Source of the DNA: Clostridia bacterium
GTDB lineage: Bacteria; Bacillota; Clostridia; Oscillospirales; CAG-272
Direction of reading: 5' to 3'
NCBI GenBank assembly: GCA_017412045.1
Contig: JAFQOX010000146.1
Span: 1 to 32,554 of the forward strand
DNA length: 32,554 bases
In this document: piece by piece, positions 6,886 to 15,679 of the stretch
Layout of the letters: each line of letters opens with the position of its first letter
Numbering within the stretch: the stretch's first letter is position 1
The notes under the pieces: generated by a model
What the model was told of the DNA's origin: nothing
The model's input: only the letters and a program-made list of their open reading frames with translations
The model's database searches: none
Position numbers and translations under genes: made by a program

Positions 6886-8427
6886 ATGAAAACGAAAAAG
6901 AAACAGAAATGGTTTCGGGAGCTTTTGAAGAAAAGACTTTTCTTTTGCCTTCTGATCCTGATACAAACCTTGTTCCTGATCTATTTTATTTTATCGAGAA
7001 GCATTGCTTCTGCGGTTCTGAACGCGGTTTTGCAATTGACGAGTCTGATCGTCGCGCTCCATATCATTTCCAGGAGGGATAAGGAGGCGTACAAGCTGAC
7101 GTGGGTATTTTTTATTCTGATTTTTCCCGTGTTCGGCGGCTTGACGTATCTGCTTTTCCGATGTCAGACGCGTTCCAAAAAATATTTGCGCAGGGTGCAG
7201 GGCATCCGCGCGTCCGTGAAGGCGGCGCAGCTTCCGTCCGCTTACCCGCAGGCGGCGACGGCGTTTGACGACCGCGCGCGCCAGATCGGATATCTGGAGA
7301 ACTACGCGGGCTTTCCGATCTACGAAAACCGCGGAGCGGAATATCTTTCGCCCGGCGAAAGATTTCTGGAAAGACTGCTTGCGGATCTGGAAACGGCAGA
7401 GCAGTATATTTTCATCGAATCCTTTATCATCGAGGACGGCGAAATGTGGCAATCCGTCCTCTCCGTGCTGAAACGGAAGGCTGCCGGGGGCGTGAACGTT
7501 CGGATCATATACGACGATATGGGATGCTTTCTGCGCTTGCCCAGACATTTCATTTCGGATATGCGCCGTCATGGCATCCAATGCGATATTTTCAATCGCT
7601 TCGTGCCTCTTCTGACGGCGGTACAGAATTTCCGCGACCACAGAAAGATCGTCGCGATCGACGGACGGATCGCCTATACGGGCGGGCTGAATATCGCGGA
7701 CGAATATATCAATAAGATCAGCCCCTTCGGACATTGGAAGGATGCGGGGGTCAGGGTCGAGGGCGACGGCGCGTTCAGCCTTGCGCTGATCTTTCTGGAG
7801 ATGTGGATGATGATGGGACACGGAGAATCCGATCTTTCCGCATACCGCCCGCAGGACTTCGGGGCGCGCGCGGAGGCTTGCCGCGGCTTCGTACAGCCCT
7901 ACGCCGCAACGCCGCTGGAGAAGGACAGTCTTTCCGAGGGTGTTTATATGCAGATGATCGGAAAGGCGAAAAAATACGTCTATATCATGACGCCGTATCT
8001 GATCGTGGACAACAATATGCTTTTTCAGCTGACGCTCGCGGCGAAGAGCGGCGTGGACGTCCGTATCATGACGCCGTATCATTGGGATAAGCGGATCGTT
8101 CACTTCATGACGCGCTCGTACTACCGCGAGCTGATCCGTGCGGGCGTGAAGATTTACGAATATACGCCCGGATTTTTACACGCGAAAACCTTCGTTTGCG
8201 ACGACGAGATCGCAACGGTGGGCTCTGCGAATATGGATTTCCGCAGTCTGTATCTGCAATTTGAATGCGGCGCGCTCTTTTGCGGCGGAGACGTGGTCGG
8301 AGAGGTGCGCGACGACTTTTTGCAGACCGTCCCCGTCTGTAAGGCGATCACGGAAGCCGATTGCAGGAGCAACGCCCTCGTACGCTTCGTGCAGGACGTT
8401 TTCCGCCTGCTTGCGCCCCTTATGTGA
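6886..8427 (+). CDS. cls: Cardiolipin synthase, phospholipase D type
   Basis: A 513-residue membrane-bound enzyme that joins two phosphatidylglycerol molecules into cardiolipin and glycerol. The first 95 residues hold two to three hydrophobic segments (about 18-36, 42-60 and 70-90), the usual anchor of bacterial Cls. Two HxKxxxxD (HKD) catalytic motifs are complete: HRKIVAIDG with a following GG near residue 251 and HAKTFVCDD near 431, each followed by the expected GSxN-type or GGxN residues. I chose the ATG at 6886, six bases after AGGGGGGCGG; the open frame begins 20 codons earlier inside the promoter. The gene stands alone between the divergent ribosomal operon and the convergent fhs gene. 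Confidence 0.92.
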   Translation: MKTKKKQKWFRELLKKRLFFCLLILIQTLFLIYFILSRSIASAVLNAVLQLTSLIVALHIISRRDKEAYKLTWVFFILIFPVFGGLTYLLFRCQTRSKKYLRRVQGIRASVKAAQLPSAYPQAATAFDDRARQIGYLENYAGFPIYENRGAEYLSPGERFLERLLADLETAEQYIFIESFIIEDGEMWQSVLSVLKRKAAGGVNVRIIYDDMGCFLRLPRHFISDMRRHGIQCDIFNRFVPLLTAVQNFRDHRKIVAIDGRIAYTGGLNIADEYINKISPFGHWKDAGVRVEGDGAFSLALIFLEMWMMMGHGESDLSAYRPQDFGARAEACRGFVQPYAATPLEKDSLSEGVYMQMIGKAKKYVYIMTPYLIVDNNMLFQLTLAAKSGVDVRIMTPYHWDKRIVHFMTRSYYRELIRAGVKIYEYTPGFLHAKTFVCDDEIATVGSANMDFRSLYLQFECGALFCGGDVVGEVRDDFLQTVPVCKAITEADCRSNALVRFVQDVFRLLAPLM

Positions 8428-8445
8428 TATCAATGCGGAATTAAC

Positions 8446-8496
8446 GAAAAAAACGAAAGCCCCTTGCGTTGCTTTTGCAATGCAAGGGGCTCTTTT
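8446..8496. terminator. Bidirectional terminator between cls and fhs
   Basis: A 15-bp stem with one G-T pair (8458-8472 with 8477-8491) and a TTTT/AAAA loop lies between the convergent genes. The minus side is followed by TTTCGTTTTTTT, a good stop for fhs, and the plus side by CTTTT, a weaker stop for cls. Confidence 0.85.
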
Positions 8497-8524
8497 GGCA
8501 ACGGAATTGCTTTTTACATCCGGA

Positions 8525-10192
8525 TCAGAAGAGTCCGACGATCTTGCCGTCGTCAGCAACGTCGATGCGTTCTGCGGCGGGAACCTTGGGGAGTCCGGGC
8601 ATGGTCATGATATTGCCCGTCAGCACGACGATGAAGCCTGCACCGGCGGAGATCTTGACGTTGCGGACGGTGACGGTGAAGCCTTCGGGCGCGCCGAGGA
8701 GCTTCTGGTCATCGGAGAAGCTGTACTGCGTTTTTGCCATACAAACGGGGAGCTTGTCGAGACCGAGCGCCTTCAGCGTTGCGATCTGCTTTTTGGCGGC
8801 GGGCTCGATGGCAATGCCCTTACCGCGGTAAACGCGCGTGACGACCTTGGTGATCTTTTCCTCCAGAGAGTCCTCGTCGTCGTAAGCGAAGGAGAAATCG
8901 TTCGGCAGCTCACAGAGGCGGACGACTTCCTTTGCGAGGGCTTCGCCGCCCTTGCCGCCTTCTGCCCATACGGTGGAGAGAACGACGTTGACGCCGAGCT
9001 CACGGCATTTCGCGATGATCAGCTCGATTTCGGCATCCGTGTCGGTCGGGAAGCGGTTGACGGCGACGACGGAGGGAAGCTTGTATACGTCACGGATATT
9101 GGATACGTGGCGAAGAAGGTTGGGAATACCCTTTTCGAGCGCGGCGAGGTTTTCCGTCGCCAGCTCGGTTTTTTCCAGACCGCCGTGCATCTTGAGCGCG
9201 CGGACGGTTGCGACGATGACGACCGCGGAGGGGGTCAGTCCTGCGGCGCGGCACTTGATGTCGAGGAATTTTTCCGCGCCGAGGTCTGCGCCGAAGCCTG
9301 CTTCGGTCACGGCGTAATCGCCGAGCTTCATTGCCATGCGCGTAGCCAGAACGGAGTTACAGCCGTGCGCGATATTGGCGAAGGGACCGCCGTGTACGAG
9401 CGCGGGGGTTGCCTCGAGCGTCTGAACGAGGTTGGGGGAGAGGGCGTCGCGCAGAAGCGCGGTCATCGCGCCTTCCGCCTTGAGGTCGTGCGCGGTGATG
9501 GGCTCGCCCTTGAAATTGTAGCCGATGATGATGCGCGCGAGTCTTGCGCGGAGGTCGGCGATGGAGGAAGCGAGACAGAGGACCGCCATGATCTCGGATG
9601 CGACGGTGATGTCGTAGCCGTCCTCGCGGGGCTTGCCGTTTGCGGAGCCGCCGAGACCGTCGATGACGAAGCGGAGCTGTCTGTCGTTCATATCCACGCA
9701 GCGCTTCCAGGTGATCTTCTGGGGATCGATGCCCAGCGCGTTGCCGTGGTGAATGTGGTTGTCGATCATGGCGGCGAGAAGGTTGTTTGCCGCGCCGATG
9801 GCGTGGAAGTCACCCGTGAAATGCAGGTTGATGTCCTCCATGGGAACGACCTGCGCGTAGCCGCCGCCTGCCGCACCGCCCTTGATGCCGAAAACGGGTC
9901 CGAGGGAGGGCTCGCGGAGCGCGACGACGGATTTTTTGCCGATTCTGCGGAGACCGTCCGCGAGACCTACGGTCGTCGTGGTTTTGCCCTCGCCTGCGGC
10001 GGTCGGCGTGATCGCCGTCACGAGTATCAGCTTGCCGTCGGGCTTCTTATTTTCATTCAGAAGAGAAAGATTGATTTTTGCCTTGTACTTTCCGTACTGC
10101 TCCAGGCAGTCGTCCTCGATGCCCGCGATCGCCGCGATCTCGGTGATCGGACGGAGCTTGGTCGATTGTGCAATTTCAATATCGGTTTTCAT
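8525..10192 (-). CDS. fhs: Formate-tetrahydrofolate ligase
   Basis: A 555-residue enzyme that uses ATP to join formate and tetrahydrofolate into 10-formyl-THF, the entry of formate into purine, glycine and (in acetogens) acetyl-CoA synthesis. The P-loop [13 protein letters not shown] is at residues 62-74. Length and blocks such as [23 protein letters not shown] near 100, [14 protein letters not shown] near 130 and the ending [13 protein letters not shown] are standard. The ATG at 10192 follows AAAGGAA; nine earlier codons in frame lack a site. Expression is governed by a ZTP riboswitch with its own terminator in the leader. Nothing else of the Wood-Ljungdahl pathway lies in the window, so an acetogenic lifestyle cannot be claimed. 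Confidence 0.95.
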   Translation of the reverse strand: MKTDIEIAQSTKLRPITEIAAIAGIEDDCLEQYGKYKAKINLSLLNENKKPDGKLILVTAITPTAAGEGKTTTTVGLADGLRRIGKKSVVALREPSLGPVFGIKGGAAGGGYAQVVPMEDINLHFTGDFHAIGAANNLLAAMIDNHIHHGNALGIDPQKITWKRCVDMNDRQLRFVIDGLGGSANGKPREDGYDITVASEIMAVLCLASSIADLRARLARIIIGYNFKGEPITAHDLKAEGAMTALLRDALSPNLVQTLEATPALVHGGPFANIAHGCNSVLATRMAMKLGDYAVTEAGFGADLGAEKFLDIKCRAAGLTPSAVVIVATVRALKMHGGLEKTELATENLAALEKGIPNLLRHVSNIRDVYKLPSVVAVNRFPTDTDAEIELIIAKCRELGVNVVLSTVWAEGGKGGEALAKEVVRLCELPNDFSFAYDDEDSLEEKITKVVTRVYRGKGIAIEPAAKKQIATLKALGLDKLPVCMAKTQYSFSDDQKLLGAPEGFTVTVRNVKISAGAGFIVVLTGNIMTMPGLPKVPAAERIDVADDGKIVGLF

Positions 10193-10251
10193 AGTAAAAA
10201 TTCCTTTCTGTTTGAGCATTCCAATGCGTCTTTCCCGCTTCCCGTTCTAAT

Positions 10252-10290
10252 ACAAAAGGGCAACCTTATCCGTATTTGATAAGGTTGCCC
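10252..10290 (-). terminator. Riboswitch-controlled terminator in the fhs leader
   Basis: A perfect 13-bp stem (10258-10270 with 10278-10290) is followed on the minus strand by TTTTGT. Its 5' arm shares the final GGGCA of the ZTP aptamer, so ligand-stabilised aptamer and terminator compete, the usual ON-switch design. Confidence 0.88.
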
Positions 10291-10359
10291 AGACGGTCGG
10301 CATTATTGCCCTTTGCTTCCATGCGGTTTCTATCCGCTTCCGTCAGTTGCAAAAGACCT
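10286..10359 (-). ncRNA. ZTP (pfl-type) riboswitch upstream of fhs
   Basis: The minus-strand leader matches the ZMP/ZTP riboswitch layout. A P1 stem CUUUUGC/GCAAAGG encloses the conserved AACUGACGG and a P2 hairpin GCGG-AUAGAAA-CCGC, followed by GGAAGC. Then comes the second domain GCCGACCGUCUGGGC. The pseudoknot pairs GACGG of the first domain with CCGUC of the second; the usual family sequences are GGCG and CCGCC, so this is a compensatory pair. ZTP accumulates when 10-formyl-THF is short, so binding should switch fhs on. The expression platform is the terminator at 10252-10290. Confidence 0.9.
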
Positions 10360-10372
10360 TTTTATTACTTTT

Positions 10373-10401
10373 ATTTTATATGATAAATCGAAAAAAGTCA
10401 A
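10373..10401 (-). promoter_or_regulatory. Promoter of fhs
   Basis: TTGACT (10401-10396) and TAAAAT (10378-10373) are 17 bases apart on the minus strand, directly upstream of the ZTP aptamer. Confidence 0.75.
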
Positions 10402-10433
10402 GAGATTTTTGAAATTTTGAAATAATCACAAGA

Positions 10434-11294
10434 TCAGATCGTGCCCGTGACGGTGATGAGCAGGGTTCCGGGAACGACGGTATTAACTCCCGTGACGGGA
10501 TCCTGCGTGACGGTCGCGGCGGGAACGGTCATTTCGTAATTGTTGCCCGTAGGCAGGGTCAAGAGTCCGTTTTCGTACGTGTAATCCGTCGAGGCGACCG
10601 TCTGACCGTTGACGGTCACGGTAATATTGGAGGGCGCGGGATTAAAGGCGTCGGTCAGGATGACGTCCGTTGCGGGAATGTTACCCGTATTGGTGACCGT
10701 AAAGGTATAGGTCAGGAGATCGCCGTCGGAAACGGGATCGGGCGACATTTCCTTGAGGATGACGACCTCCGCGTAGTTTTCCACGGTGATCGTATTGCTG
10801 TCCGAAATCGGCGCCGTCGCGGAGGGAGCGGTCACGTTGACGGTGTTGGTCACGGTAGCGTTGGGCGTGAGGGGCGCGTATTCGTTGACCGTGACCGCAT
10901 AAACGACCAGCGCGTTGGAGCCGGGGGCGATGGACGGGATGCGGAAGGTCACGCTGTTCAGCGTTTCCGTTCCCGTGATGGCGGAGGAAAATACGCCGTC
11001 GATATAGAGCGCGGCTTCGCCGCCGTAGGTGAGGGGCGTGACGCTCGTTCCGTCGGGACGGGTATAGGTTCCGAGATTATCCACGAGATTGACGTCCGTT
11101 ACGGTCACGCTTCCGTTGTTCAGCACGGACAGCACGTAGGTGACGCGGTCTCCCGCGCGGTAGGTTGCGCCGACGGAGGTCTTTTCGACGGACAGGGGAT
11201 CGAGCAAGGTTGCCGAAGCGATATTGGAAACGGCACTGCCCGTGGCGTTGCCGTAATTGAAGGTCAGATTTGCCTGATTGGTGATTTGTGCCAT
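10434..11294 (-). CDS. DUF11 repeat protein, surface type, without signal peptide
   Basis: A 286-residue, Thr/Val/Asn-rich beta protein. It has two immunoglobulin-like DUF11 (conserved repeat) domains: one at about residues 30-125 (SVEKTSVGATYRAGDRVTY through TVTDVNLVDNL), and one at about 175-285 (VILKEMSPDPVSDGDLLTY through VILTDAFNPAP). The start MAQITNQANLTFNYG is characteristic of a group of short Firmicute proteins of this kind. There is no signal peptide, transmembrane segment, LPxTG motif or SLH domain, odd for a surface protein. It follows the GT4-CsaB gene by 44 bases with no stop signal between, so it is probably co-transcribed with that cell-wall gene. Its function is unknown; a spore-surface or cell-surface structural role is only an inference. 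Confidence 0.8.
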   Translation of the reverse strand: MAQITNQANLTFNYGNATGSAVSNIASATLLDPLSVEKTSVGATYRAGDRVTYVLSVLNNGSVTVTDVNLVDNLGTYTRPDGTSVTPLTYGGEAALYIDGVFSSAITGTETLNSVTFRIPSIAPGSNALVVYAVTVNEYAPLTPNATVTNTVNVTAPSATAPISDSNTITVENYAEVVILKEMSPDPVSDGDLLTYTFTVTNTGNIPATDVILTDAFNPAPSNITVTVNGQTVASTDYTYENGLLTLPTGNNYEMTVPAATVTQDPVTGVNTVVPGTLLITVTGTI

Positions 11295-11338
11295 AATGAT
11301 CAGAATGTCCTTTCATAGTCTTTGAATGCGTATGCATT

Positions 11339-13546
11339 CTATGACAATATATGCGCCGATACGTCTTTTTGTTCCGTAGGACCGTCGAGAAGTCGGAGCG
11401 CTTCGGTCATTTCCTTTCTTGCGCGCGCCTTCCATACGCAGATTCCGTCGGAAAGGAGCCCCCGGCAGTATTCGCTCTGGTTCAGGATCCGCAAGGCGCA
11501 TTGGAGGGCAGTATCGGCATCGGCGTCGTCGGAAAGTCCGCAGGGGAGAGGCGCTTGCGAACCGAACCCGATATAGTCGAGATAAGCGAAAAGCTTTTCA
11601 TCGTCGGAATATCCCATCATCGGACAGCCCGCGGCGGTTGCGTAGACAAGCCCGTGCAGACGGGAGGAGATCACGAGCTGTGCCGAGGAAAAGAGCGCGA
11701 TGCATTCTCCCGCGTTCCGAGGACGGTATACGGCGGCGCCCGTGCGGGCGGAAAGGGCTTTCGTATAAGCGAGGTCCTGCTTGCCGTAGAGAGAAACGAG
11801 AATGGGAGTCAGTCCGCTTTTTTCCGAGAGCGCGCGGACCGTGCGTACGAGCGTTTCCGTAAAGGCGGCGGAGAGCTTTTTGGGCGCGACGGCAAAATAC
11901 GGTTCGGTCGGAATCGGAAAATCGGTCTTTTCCGCGAGGATGGCGGGATCAAAGGTCAGGCGGACGGGCTTTTGCCCGACGGCGCTTCGGACGAACGCGA
12001 GAGAATCGGGGTCGCGCAGAGAGATCTCGTCCGCAAACCGCAACGCTTCTTTCGTCCGTTTTCGGTTTTCCTCGCTGAAAAGAGGTCCGATGCCGTTGGC
12101 GCAGACCAGAATTTTTAAGCCTCTTCCCTTCGCCATACGGAGCACGTGCGTATAATACAGGAGCGAATGCGTGCTGGTCTTGTCCTGCAAAAGATTGCCG
12201 CCGCCGAACAGAAGCATCCGGGATCGGCGCATGACTCTGTCGATCCGCTCGAGGTCGAAGCGGGCGATGGCATCCACGCGGTGCGCTTGCCTCGTTTTTT
12301 GCGGATCGGCAGAGAGCGCGCAGATGCGGAGTGCGGGTCTTTGCCGCAGGAGCTCGCCCGTGATCACGGAAAGCAGCGTTTCGTCTCCCATATTTCCGTA
12401 TCCGTAATATCCGCAGATCAGAATATCGTAACGCTGTGATTGTCCTTCGCCGAGGAGCTTACGGTAGCCGTCCAGCTGTGTCTGCGCCATTATGTCCACG
12501 GAGTAGTTTTCACGGATAAAGCGTCTGCCGCGCTCTCCGAGCGCGGCTTTTTCTTCTGCGCTCATCTTCAGAATGCAACGGATGTCCTCTGCGAGAAGTT
12601 CCGGGGTCGGCAGAACCGCACCGCGGAAGCAGAAATTGCTCTTGATAGCTTTTTCGGTCAGGGCTTCGCCGAAAATACCGCCGTAGCCCTGCGAGCCGCA
12701 AACGATCGTAGGCTTTGCGCAAGCCATCGCCTCCATTGCCGCGCGGGAGGGGGAGACGACGAGATCGGAAACGGCGATATACCGCTCCACGTCCGTGACC
12801 GCACCCGTCAGAATGACGGCGCGATATCCCAGAGCGGCGTTCAGCGCTTCCGCCTCCTCGCGCAAGGTCTGCGCGTAAGCGCCGTCGCCCACGACGGCAA
12901 GAGCAACGCTTCCCGCCAATAAACCGACCGCGCCCATCAGCGCGCGTACGCAAAGGGAAAGATGCTTTTCCAGACGGCTGACGTGCAAAACCAGCGCGCG
13001 GTCACCGATTTGCAGTTCTTCGCGGAGCGCGGGATCGCCTTCCCTCGGAGAAAAACGCTCCGTGTCAATGCCGTTGACGGTGAGCGCGATGCGTTCCGGC
13101 TCGATACGGTAATTTCGGATCAGATATGCGCGCAGATCCTCGCTGACGGCAAAGGTAAGCTCGCCCCAATCGGTGAGCCGCCGCAGAAGCGGCGTTACCC
13201 GAAAGTCCAGATGATCGGTCGTCACGAAGCGGAAGCCGTACCGCCTCCGCAGCTGTCCGCAGAGAAAGGCGGGAATGCGCGCGTGCGCGTGGACGATATC
13301 GAAGGCTTCCCGACGGATCAGGTCACGTAAGCCTTTTTTGGCTTCCGCGAGCGAACGGGGCGTTTTCCGATCGAGCGGGAGCGTGACGTGAGGGATCCCG
13401 TTTTTTTGAAGCGCGGAAACGTAAACGCCTCCCGATGAGGCTACCCAAACGCAGACTCCTCTTTTTTTGAGCGCGAAGCAAAGCTCGGAAATATGCGTTT
13501 CCGCGCCGCCGATATCCATTCCCGTCGTTACCATCAGTATTTTCAT
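11339..13546 (-). CDS. Fusion of a GT4 glycosyltransferase and a CsaB-type pyruvyltransferase
   Basis: A 735-residue two-domain protein. Residues 1-375 are a GT-B glycosyltransferase of family GT4: GGAETHISEL near 13, a VNGID segment near 160, SRLEKH near 185, and the SRAAMEAMACAKP nucleotide-sugar motif near 268. Residues 385-735 are a polysaccharide pyruvyl transferase of the CsaB type: GYYGYGNMGDETLL near 390, LFGGGNLLQD near 450 and SSRLHGLVYA near 640. CsaB adds ketal pyruvate to the secondary cell-wall polymer that holds SLH-domain proteins. In many Firmicutes the two activities are separate genes. The fused form suggests sugar transfer and pyruvylation of the same polymer at the membrane face. 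The start at 13546 follows AAAGGAATC; upstream codons in frame have no site. The DUF11 gene follows. Confidence 0.87.
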   Translation of the reverse strand: MKILMVTTGMDIGGAETHISELCFALKKRGVCVWVASSGGVYVSALQKNGIPHVTLPLDRKTPRSLAEAKKGLRDLIRREAFDIVHAHARIPAFLCGQLRRRYGFRFVTTDHLDFRVTPLLRRLTDWGELTFAVSEDLRAYLIRNYRIEPERIALTVNGIDTERFSPREGDPALREELQIGDRALVLHVSRLEKHLSLCVRALMGAVGLLAGSVALAVVGDGAYAQTLREEAEALNAALGYRAVILTGAVTDVERYIAVSDLVVSPSRAAMEAMACAKPTIVCGSQGYGGIFGEALTEKAIKSNFCFRGAVLPTPELLAEDIRCILKMSAEEKAALGERGRRFIRENYSVDIMAQTQLDGYRKLLGEGQSQRYDILICGYYGYGNMGDETLLSVITGELLRQRPALRICALSADPQKTRQAHRVDAIARFDLERIDRVMRRSRMLLFGGGNLLQDKTSTHSLLYYTHVLRMAKGRGLKILVCANGIGPLFSEENRKRTKEALRFADEISLRDPDSLAFVRSAVGQKPVRLTFDPAILAEKTDFPIPTEPYFAVAPKKLSAAFTETLVRTVRALSEKSGLTPILVSLYGKQDLAYTKALSARTGAAVYRPRNAGECIALFSSAQLVISSRLHGLVYATAAGCPMMGYSDDEKLFAYLDYIGFGSQAPLPCGLSDDADADTALQCALRILNQSEYCRGLLSDGICVWKARARKEMTEALRLLDGPTEQKDVSAHILS

Positions 13547-13577
13547 ATTTGCGATGATTCCTTTCCTTTTTCTTTCA

Positions 13578-13606
13578 AGTATATCCCATAATAAAAAATA
13601 TATAAA
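13578..13606 (-). promoter_or_regulatory. Weak candidate promoter of the GT4-CsaB gene
   Basis: TATACT (13583-13578) lies 17 bases from a poor -35, TTTATA (13606-13601), about 32 bases before the start. It overlaps the T-tract of the upstream transketolase terminator. Confidence 0.4.
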
Positions 13607-13642
13607 AAATTCACTCCCGCAGTCGGATACCACGGGAGTGAA
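13600..13642 (-). terminator. Intrinsic terminator of the transketolase operon
   Basis: Ten-base arms TTCACTCCCG and CGGGAGTGAA (13610-13619 and 13633-13642) are followed on the minus strand by ATTTTTTATAT. It sits 35 bases past the stop of the second transketolase gene. Confidence 0.85.
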
Positions 13643-13676
13643 GCAATCGGGAATATTCGGTTTTGGGATTTTGCGC

Positions 13677-14615
13677 TTATTTCTTCAGAGCGATTGCCGC
13701 TTTTGCTTTCGCGGCGATATTTTCAGCGGTCAGACCGTACGCCTCGAGGAGCGCGGGAACCTTGCCCGATCTGCCGTAAACGTCCTCTACGCCGACGCGG
13801 AGAACGGGAACGGGGCAGACGGAGGCGAGGGCTTCGCATACCGCGCCGCCGAGACCGCCGACGATATTATGCTCCTCCGCCGTAACGACCGCACCCGTCT
13901 TGGACGCGGATTTTGCGAGAAGCTCGGTATCGATGGGCTTGATGGTGTGGATGTTGATGACCTCTGCGGAAATGCCTTCCTTTGCGAGAAGCTCCTTGGC
14001 TTCGAGAGCGATGTGAACCATCAGACCGGTTGCGACGATGGTGACGTCGTTACCCTCTGCGAGCGTAATGCCCTTGCCAAGCTCAAATTGATAATCGTCT
14101 CCGTAGAGATAGGGAACGGCGTATCTGCCGAATCGCATATAAACGGGACCGTCGTGATTGATTGCCGCTTCCACAGCCGCTCTCGCTTCCGTGCCGTCAG
14201 CGGGGTTGATGATGGTCATGCCGGGGATGGTACGCATGAGCGCGATGTCCTCGTTGCACTGGTGGGTCGCGCCGTCCTCACCGACGGAAATGCCCGCGTG
14301 AGTCGCGCCGATCTTGACGTTGAGGTGGGGATAGCCGATCACGTTGCGGACCTGCTCAAACGCGCGTCCTGCCGCAAACATGGCGAAGCTGGAGGCGAAA
14401 ACGGTCTTACCCGTTGCCGCGATGCCTGCCGCAACGCCCATCATATTACCTTCCGCGATGCCGCAGTCAAAGAAGCGGTCGGGAAATTTTTTCTTGAAGG
14501 TGAGGGTTTTCGTAGCCTCTGCCAGGTCGGCGTCGAGAACCACGATATCGTATTTTTCTCCGAGCTCGGCAAGCGCGTTGCCGTAAGCTTCTCTCGTTGC
14601 AATTTTATCTGCCAT
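13677..14615 (-). CDS. Transketolase C-terminal subunit
   Basis: A 312-residue half-transketolase holding the pyrimidine-binding domain (about 1-165) and the C-terminal domain. Visible are the EGNMMGVAAGIAATGKTVFASSF block near 80 (with the catalytic glutamate that activates thiamine diphosphate), SVGEDGATHQ near 128 and AEEHNIVGGLGGAV near 235. With the adjacent N-terminal subunit it forms the enzyme that moves two-carbon units between pentose, triose and hexose phosphates. The gene starts 14 bases after the partner's stop codon with its own AAGGAGGA site, so equal expression is expected. Related two-subunit enzymes (DXS, pyruvate dehydrogenase E1) are less likely given the residues seen. 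Confidence 0.92.
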   Translation of the reverse strand: MADKIATREAYGNALAELGEKYDIVVLDADLAEATKTLTFKKKFPDRFFDCGIAEGNMMGVAAGIAATGKTVFASSFAMFAAGRAFEQVRNVIGYPHLNVKIGATHAGISVGEDGATHQCNEDIALMRTIPGMTIINPADGTEARAAVEAAINHDGPVYMRFGRYAVPYLYGDDYQFELGKGITLAEGNDVTIVATGLMVHIALEAKELLAKEGISAEVINIHTIKPIDTELLAKSASKTGAVVTAEEHNIVGGLGGAVCEALASVCPVPVLRVGVEDVYGRSGKVPALLEAYGLTAENIAAKAKAAIALKK

Positions 14616-14629
14616 GAGGATCCTCCTTA

Positions 14630-15457
14630 TCAGACGGAAGCGGAAAGTTCCGCGATCGCCGTTTCGTACTGTTCTTTGTTGGGAGCCTTACCGTGCCAGC
14701 CAACCTGATTTTCCATGAAGGAAACGCCCTTGCCCTTGACGCTCTTGCAGATGACGGCGGTGGGCTTGCCCTTGCAAGCGCGCGCCGCTTCGCAAGCCGC
14801 TTCGATCTGATCGAAGTCGTGTGCGTCGATCACGACGACGTTCCAGCCGAACGCCTTGAATTTTTCATCGAGGGGCGTGGGATTCATGACGTCGGTAACC
14901 TTACCGTCGATCTGAAGACCGTTCCAGTCGATGAAGGCGCAGAGGTTGTCGAGCTTGTAGTGCGCGCTGAACATAGCGGCCTCCCAGACCTGTCCTTCCT
15001 CGGATTCGCCGTCGCCGACGATGGTATAAACGCGGTAAGCGTCACCGGAGATCTTGGCGGAGAGCGCCATGCCTGCCGCCGCGGAAATGCCGAGACCGAG
15101 AGAGCCGGAGGACATATCCACGCCGGGCGTATGCTTCATATCGGGGTGTCCCTGAAGGAAGCTGTCAACCTGACGGAGCGTTTTGAGATTGGATTTGTCG
15201 AAATAGCCATTTGCCGCAAGCGTTGCGTAGAGAGCGGGCGCGGTGTGACCCTTGGAAAGAACGAAACGGTCGCGATCCGCCTTTTTGGGATCTGCGGGAT
15301 CGACGTTCATTTCTGCGAAATAAAGATATGCGAGAATGTCCGAGATAGAGAGAGAACCGCCCGGGTGACCGGAAGAAGCGCTATAGACCGCTTCGATCGC
15401 GCCGATACGGATTTCACGCGCTTTTTCGGTCAGCATGGCAAGCTTTGTTTGTTCCAT
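14630..15457 (-). CDS. Transketolase N-terminal subunit
   Basis: A 275-residue half-transketolase with the thiamine-diphosphate diphosphate-binding domain. GHPGGSLSISDILAYLYF near 31-48 and SKGHTAPALYA near 69-79 are the substrate loop, and GDGESEEGQVWEAAMFSAHYKLDNLCAFIDWNG (only its ends quoted: GDGESEEGQ near 150 and DWNG near 181) is the Mg/ThDP motif. Split transketolases are common in Clostridia and archaea. It is first in a two-gene operon with a consensus promoter at 15559-15587 and a roughly 95-base leader containing a perfect TCCGACG/CGTCGGA hairpin at 15492-15508. No pentose-pathway partner is next to it. Confidence 0.93.
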   Translation of the reverse strand: MEQTKLAMLTEKAREIRIGAIEAVYSASSGHPGGSLSISDILAYLYFAEMNVDPADPKKADRDRFVLSKGHTAPALYATLAANGYFDKSNLKTLRQVDSFLQGHPDMKHTPGVDMSSGSLGLGISAAAGMALSAKISGDAYRVYTIVGDGESEEGQVWEAAMFSAHYKLDNLCAFIDWNGLQIDGKVTDVMNPTPLDEKFKAFGWNVVVIDAHDFDQIEAACEAARACKGKPTAVICKSVKGKGVSFMENQVGWHGKAPNKEQYETAIAELSASV

Positions 15458-15558
15458 GAAAAAATCCTCCTGAAAAAATTTGTTTTCACGTTCCGACGAG
15501 CCGTCGGATTTTATTTTTCCGTACGAATCATGCGGTCGGAAAATCGTATTTCGTTATT

Positions 15559-15587
15559 ATTATACAGCAAAAAAAGGCGTTTGTCAA
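15559..15587 (-). promoter_or_regulatory. Promoter of the transketolase operon
   Basis: Perfect TTGACA (15587-15582), 17-base spacer, perfect TATAAT (15564-15559) on the minus strand. Confidence 0.9.
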
Positions 15588-15629
15588 TGTGATTTGAAAA
15601 CAGAAAATAAAAGGTCGGAAAATGAGGAA

Positions 15630-15664
15630 GCAAAAAGATGAAGAAATCGAAATCCTTCGTCTTT
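15630..15664 (-). terminator. Probable terminator after the small acidic protein gene
   Basis: Ten-base arms (15634-15643 and 15655-15664) with one mismatch in the minus-strand RNA, followed by a short T run. It lies 16 bases past the stop codon at 15680. The stem is AT-rich and imperfect, so the call is modest. Confidence 0.45.
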
Positions 15665-15679
15665 GTTATATTTGTCGGT

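Noticed and set aside
8525-10192. Evidence for acetogenesis from fhs
   Set aside because: Fhs alone is common in non-acetogens for purine and folate needs; no other Wood-Ljungdahl gene is in the window.
8261-10279. 672-codon open frame on the plus strand
   Set aside because: It lies antisense to the well-supported fhs gene and its riboswitch, has no ribosome binding site and no family resemblance; long antisense frames are a by-product of codon bias.
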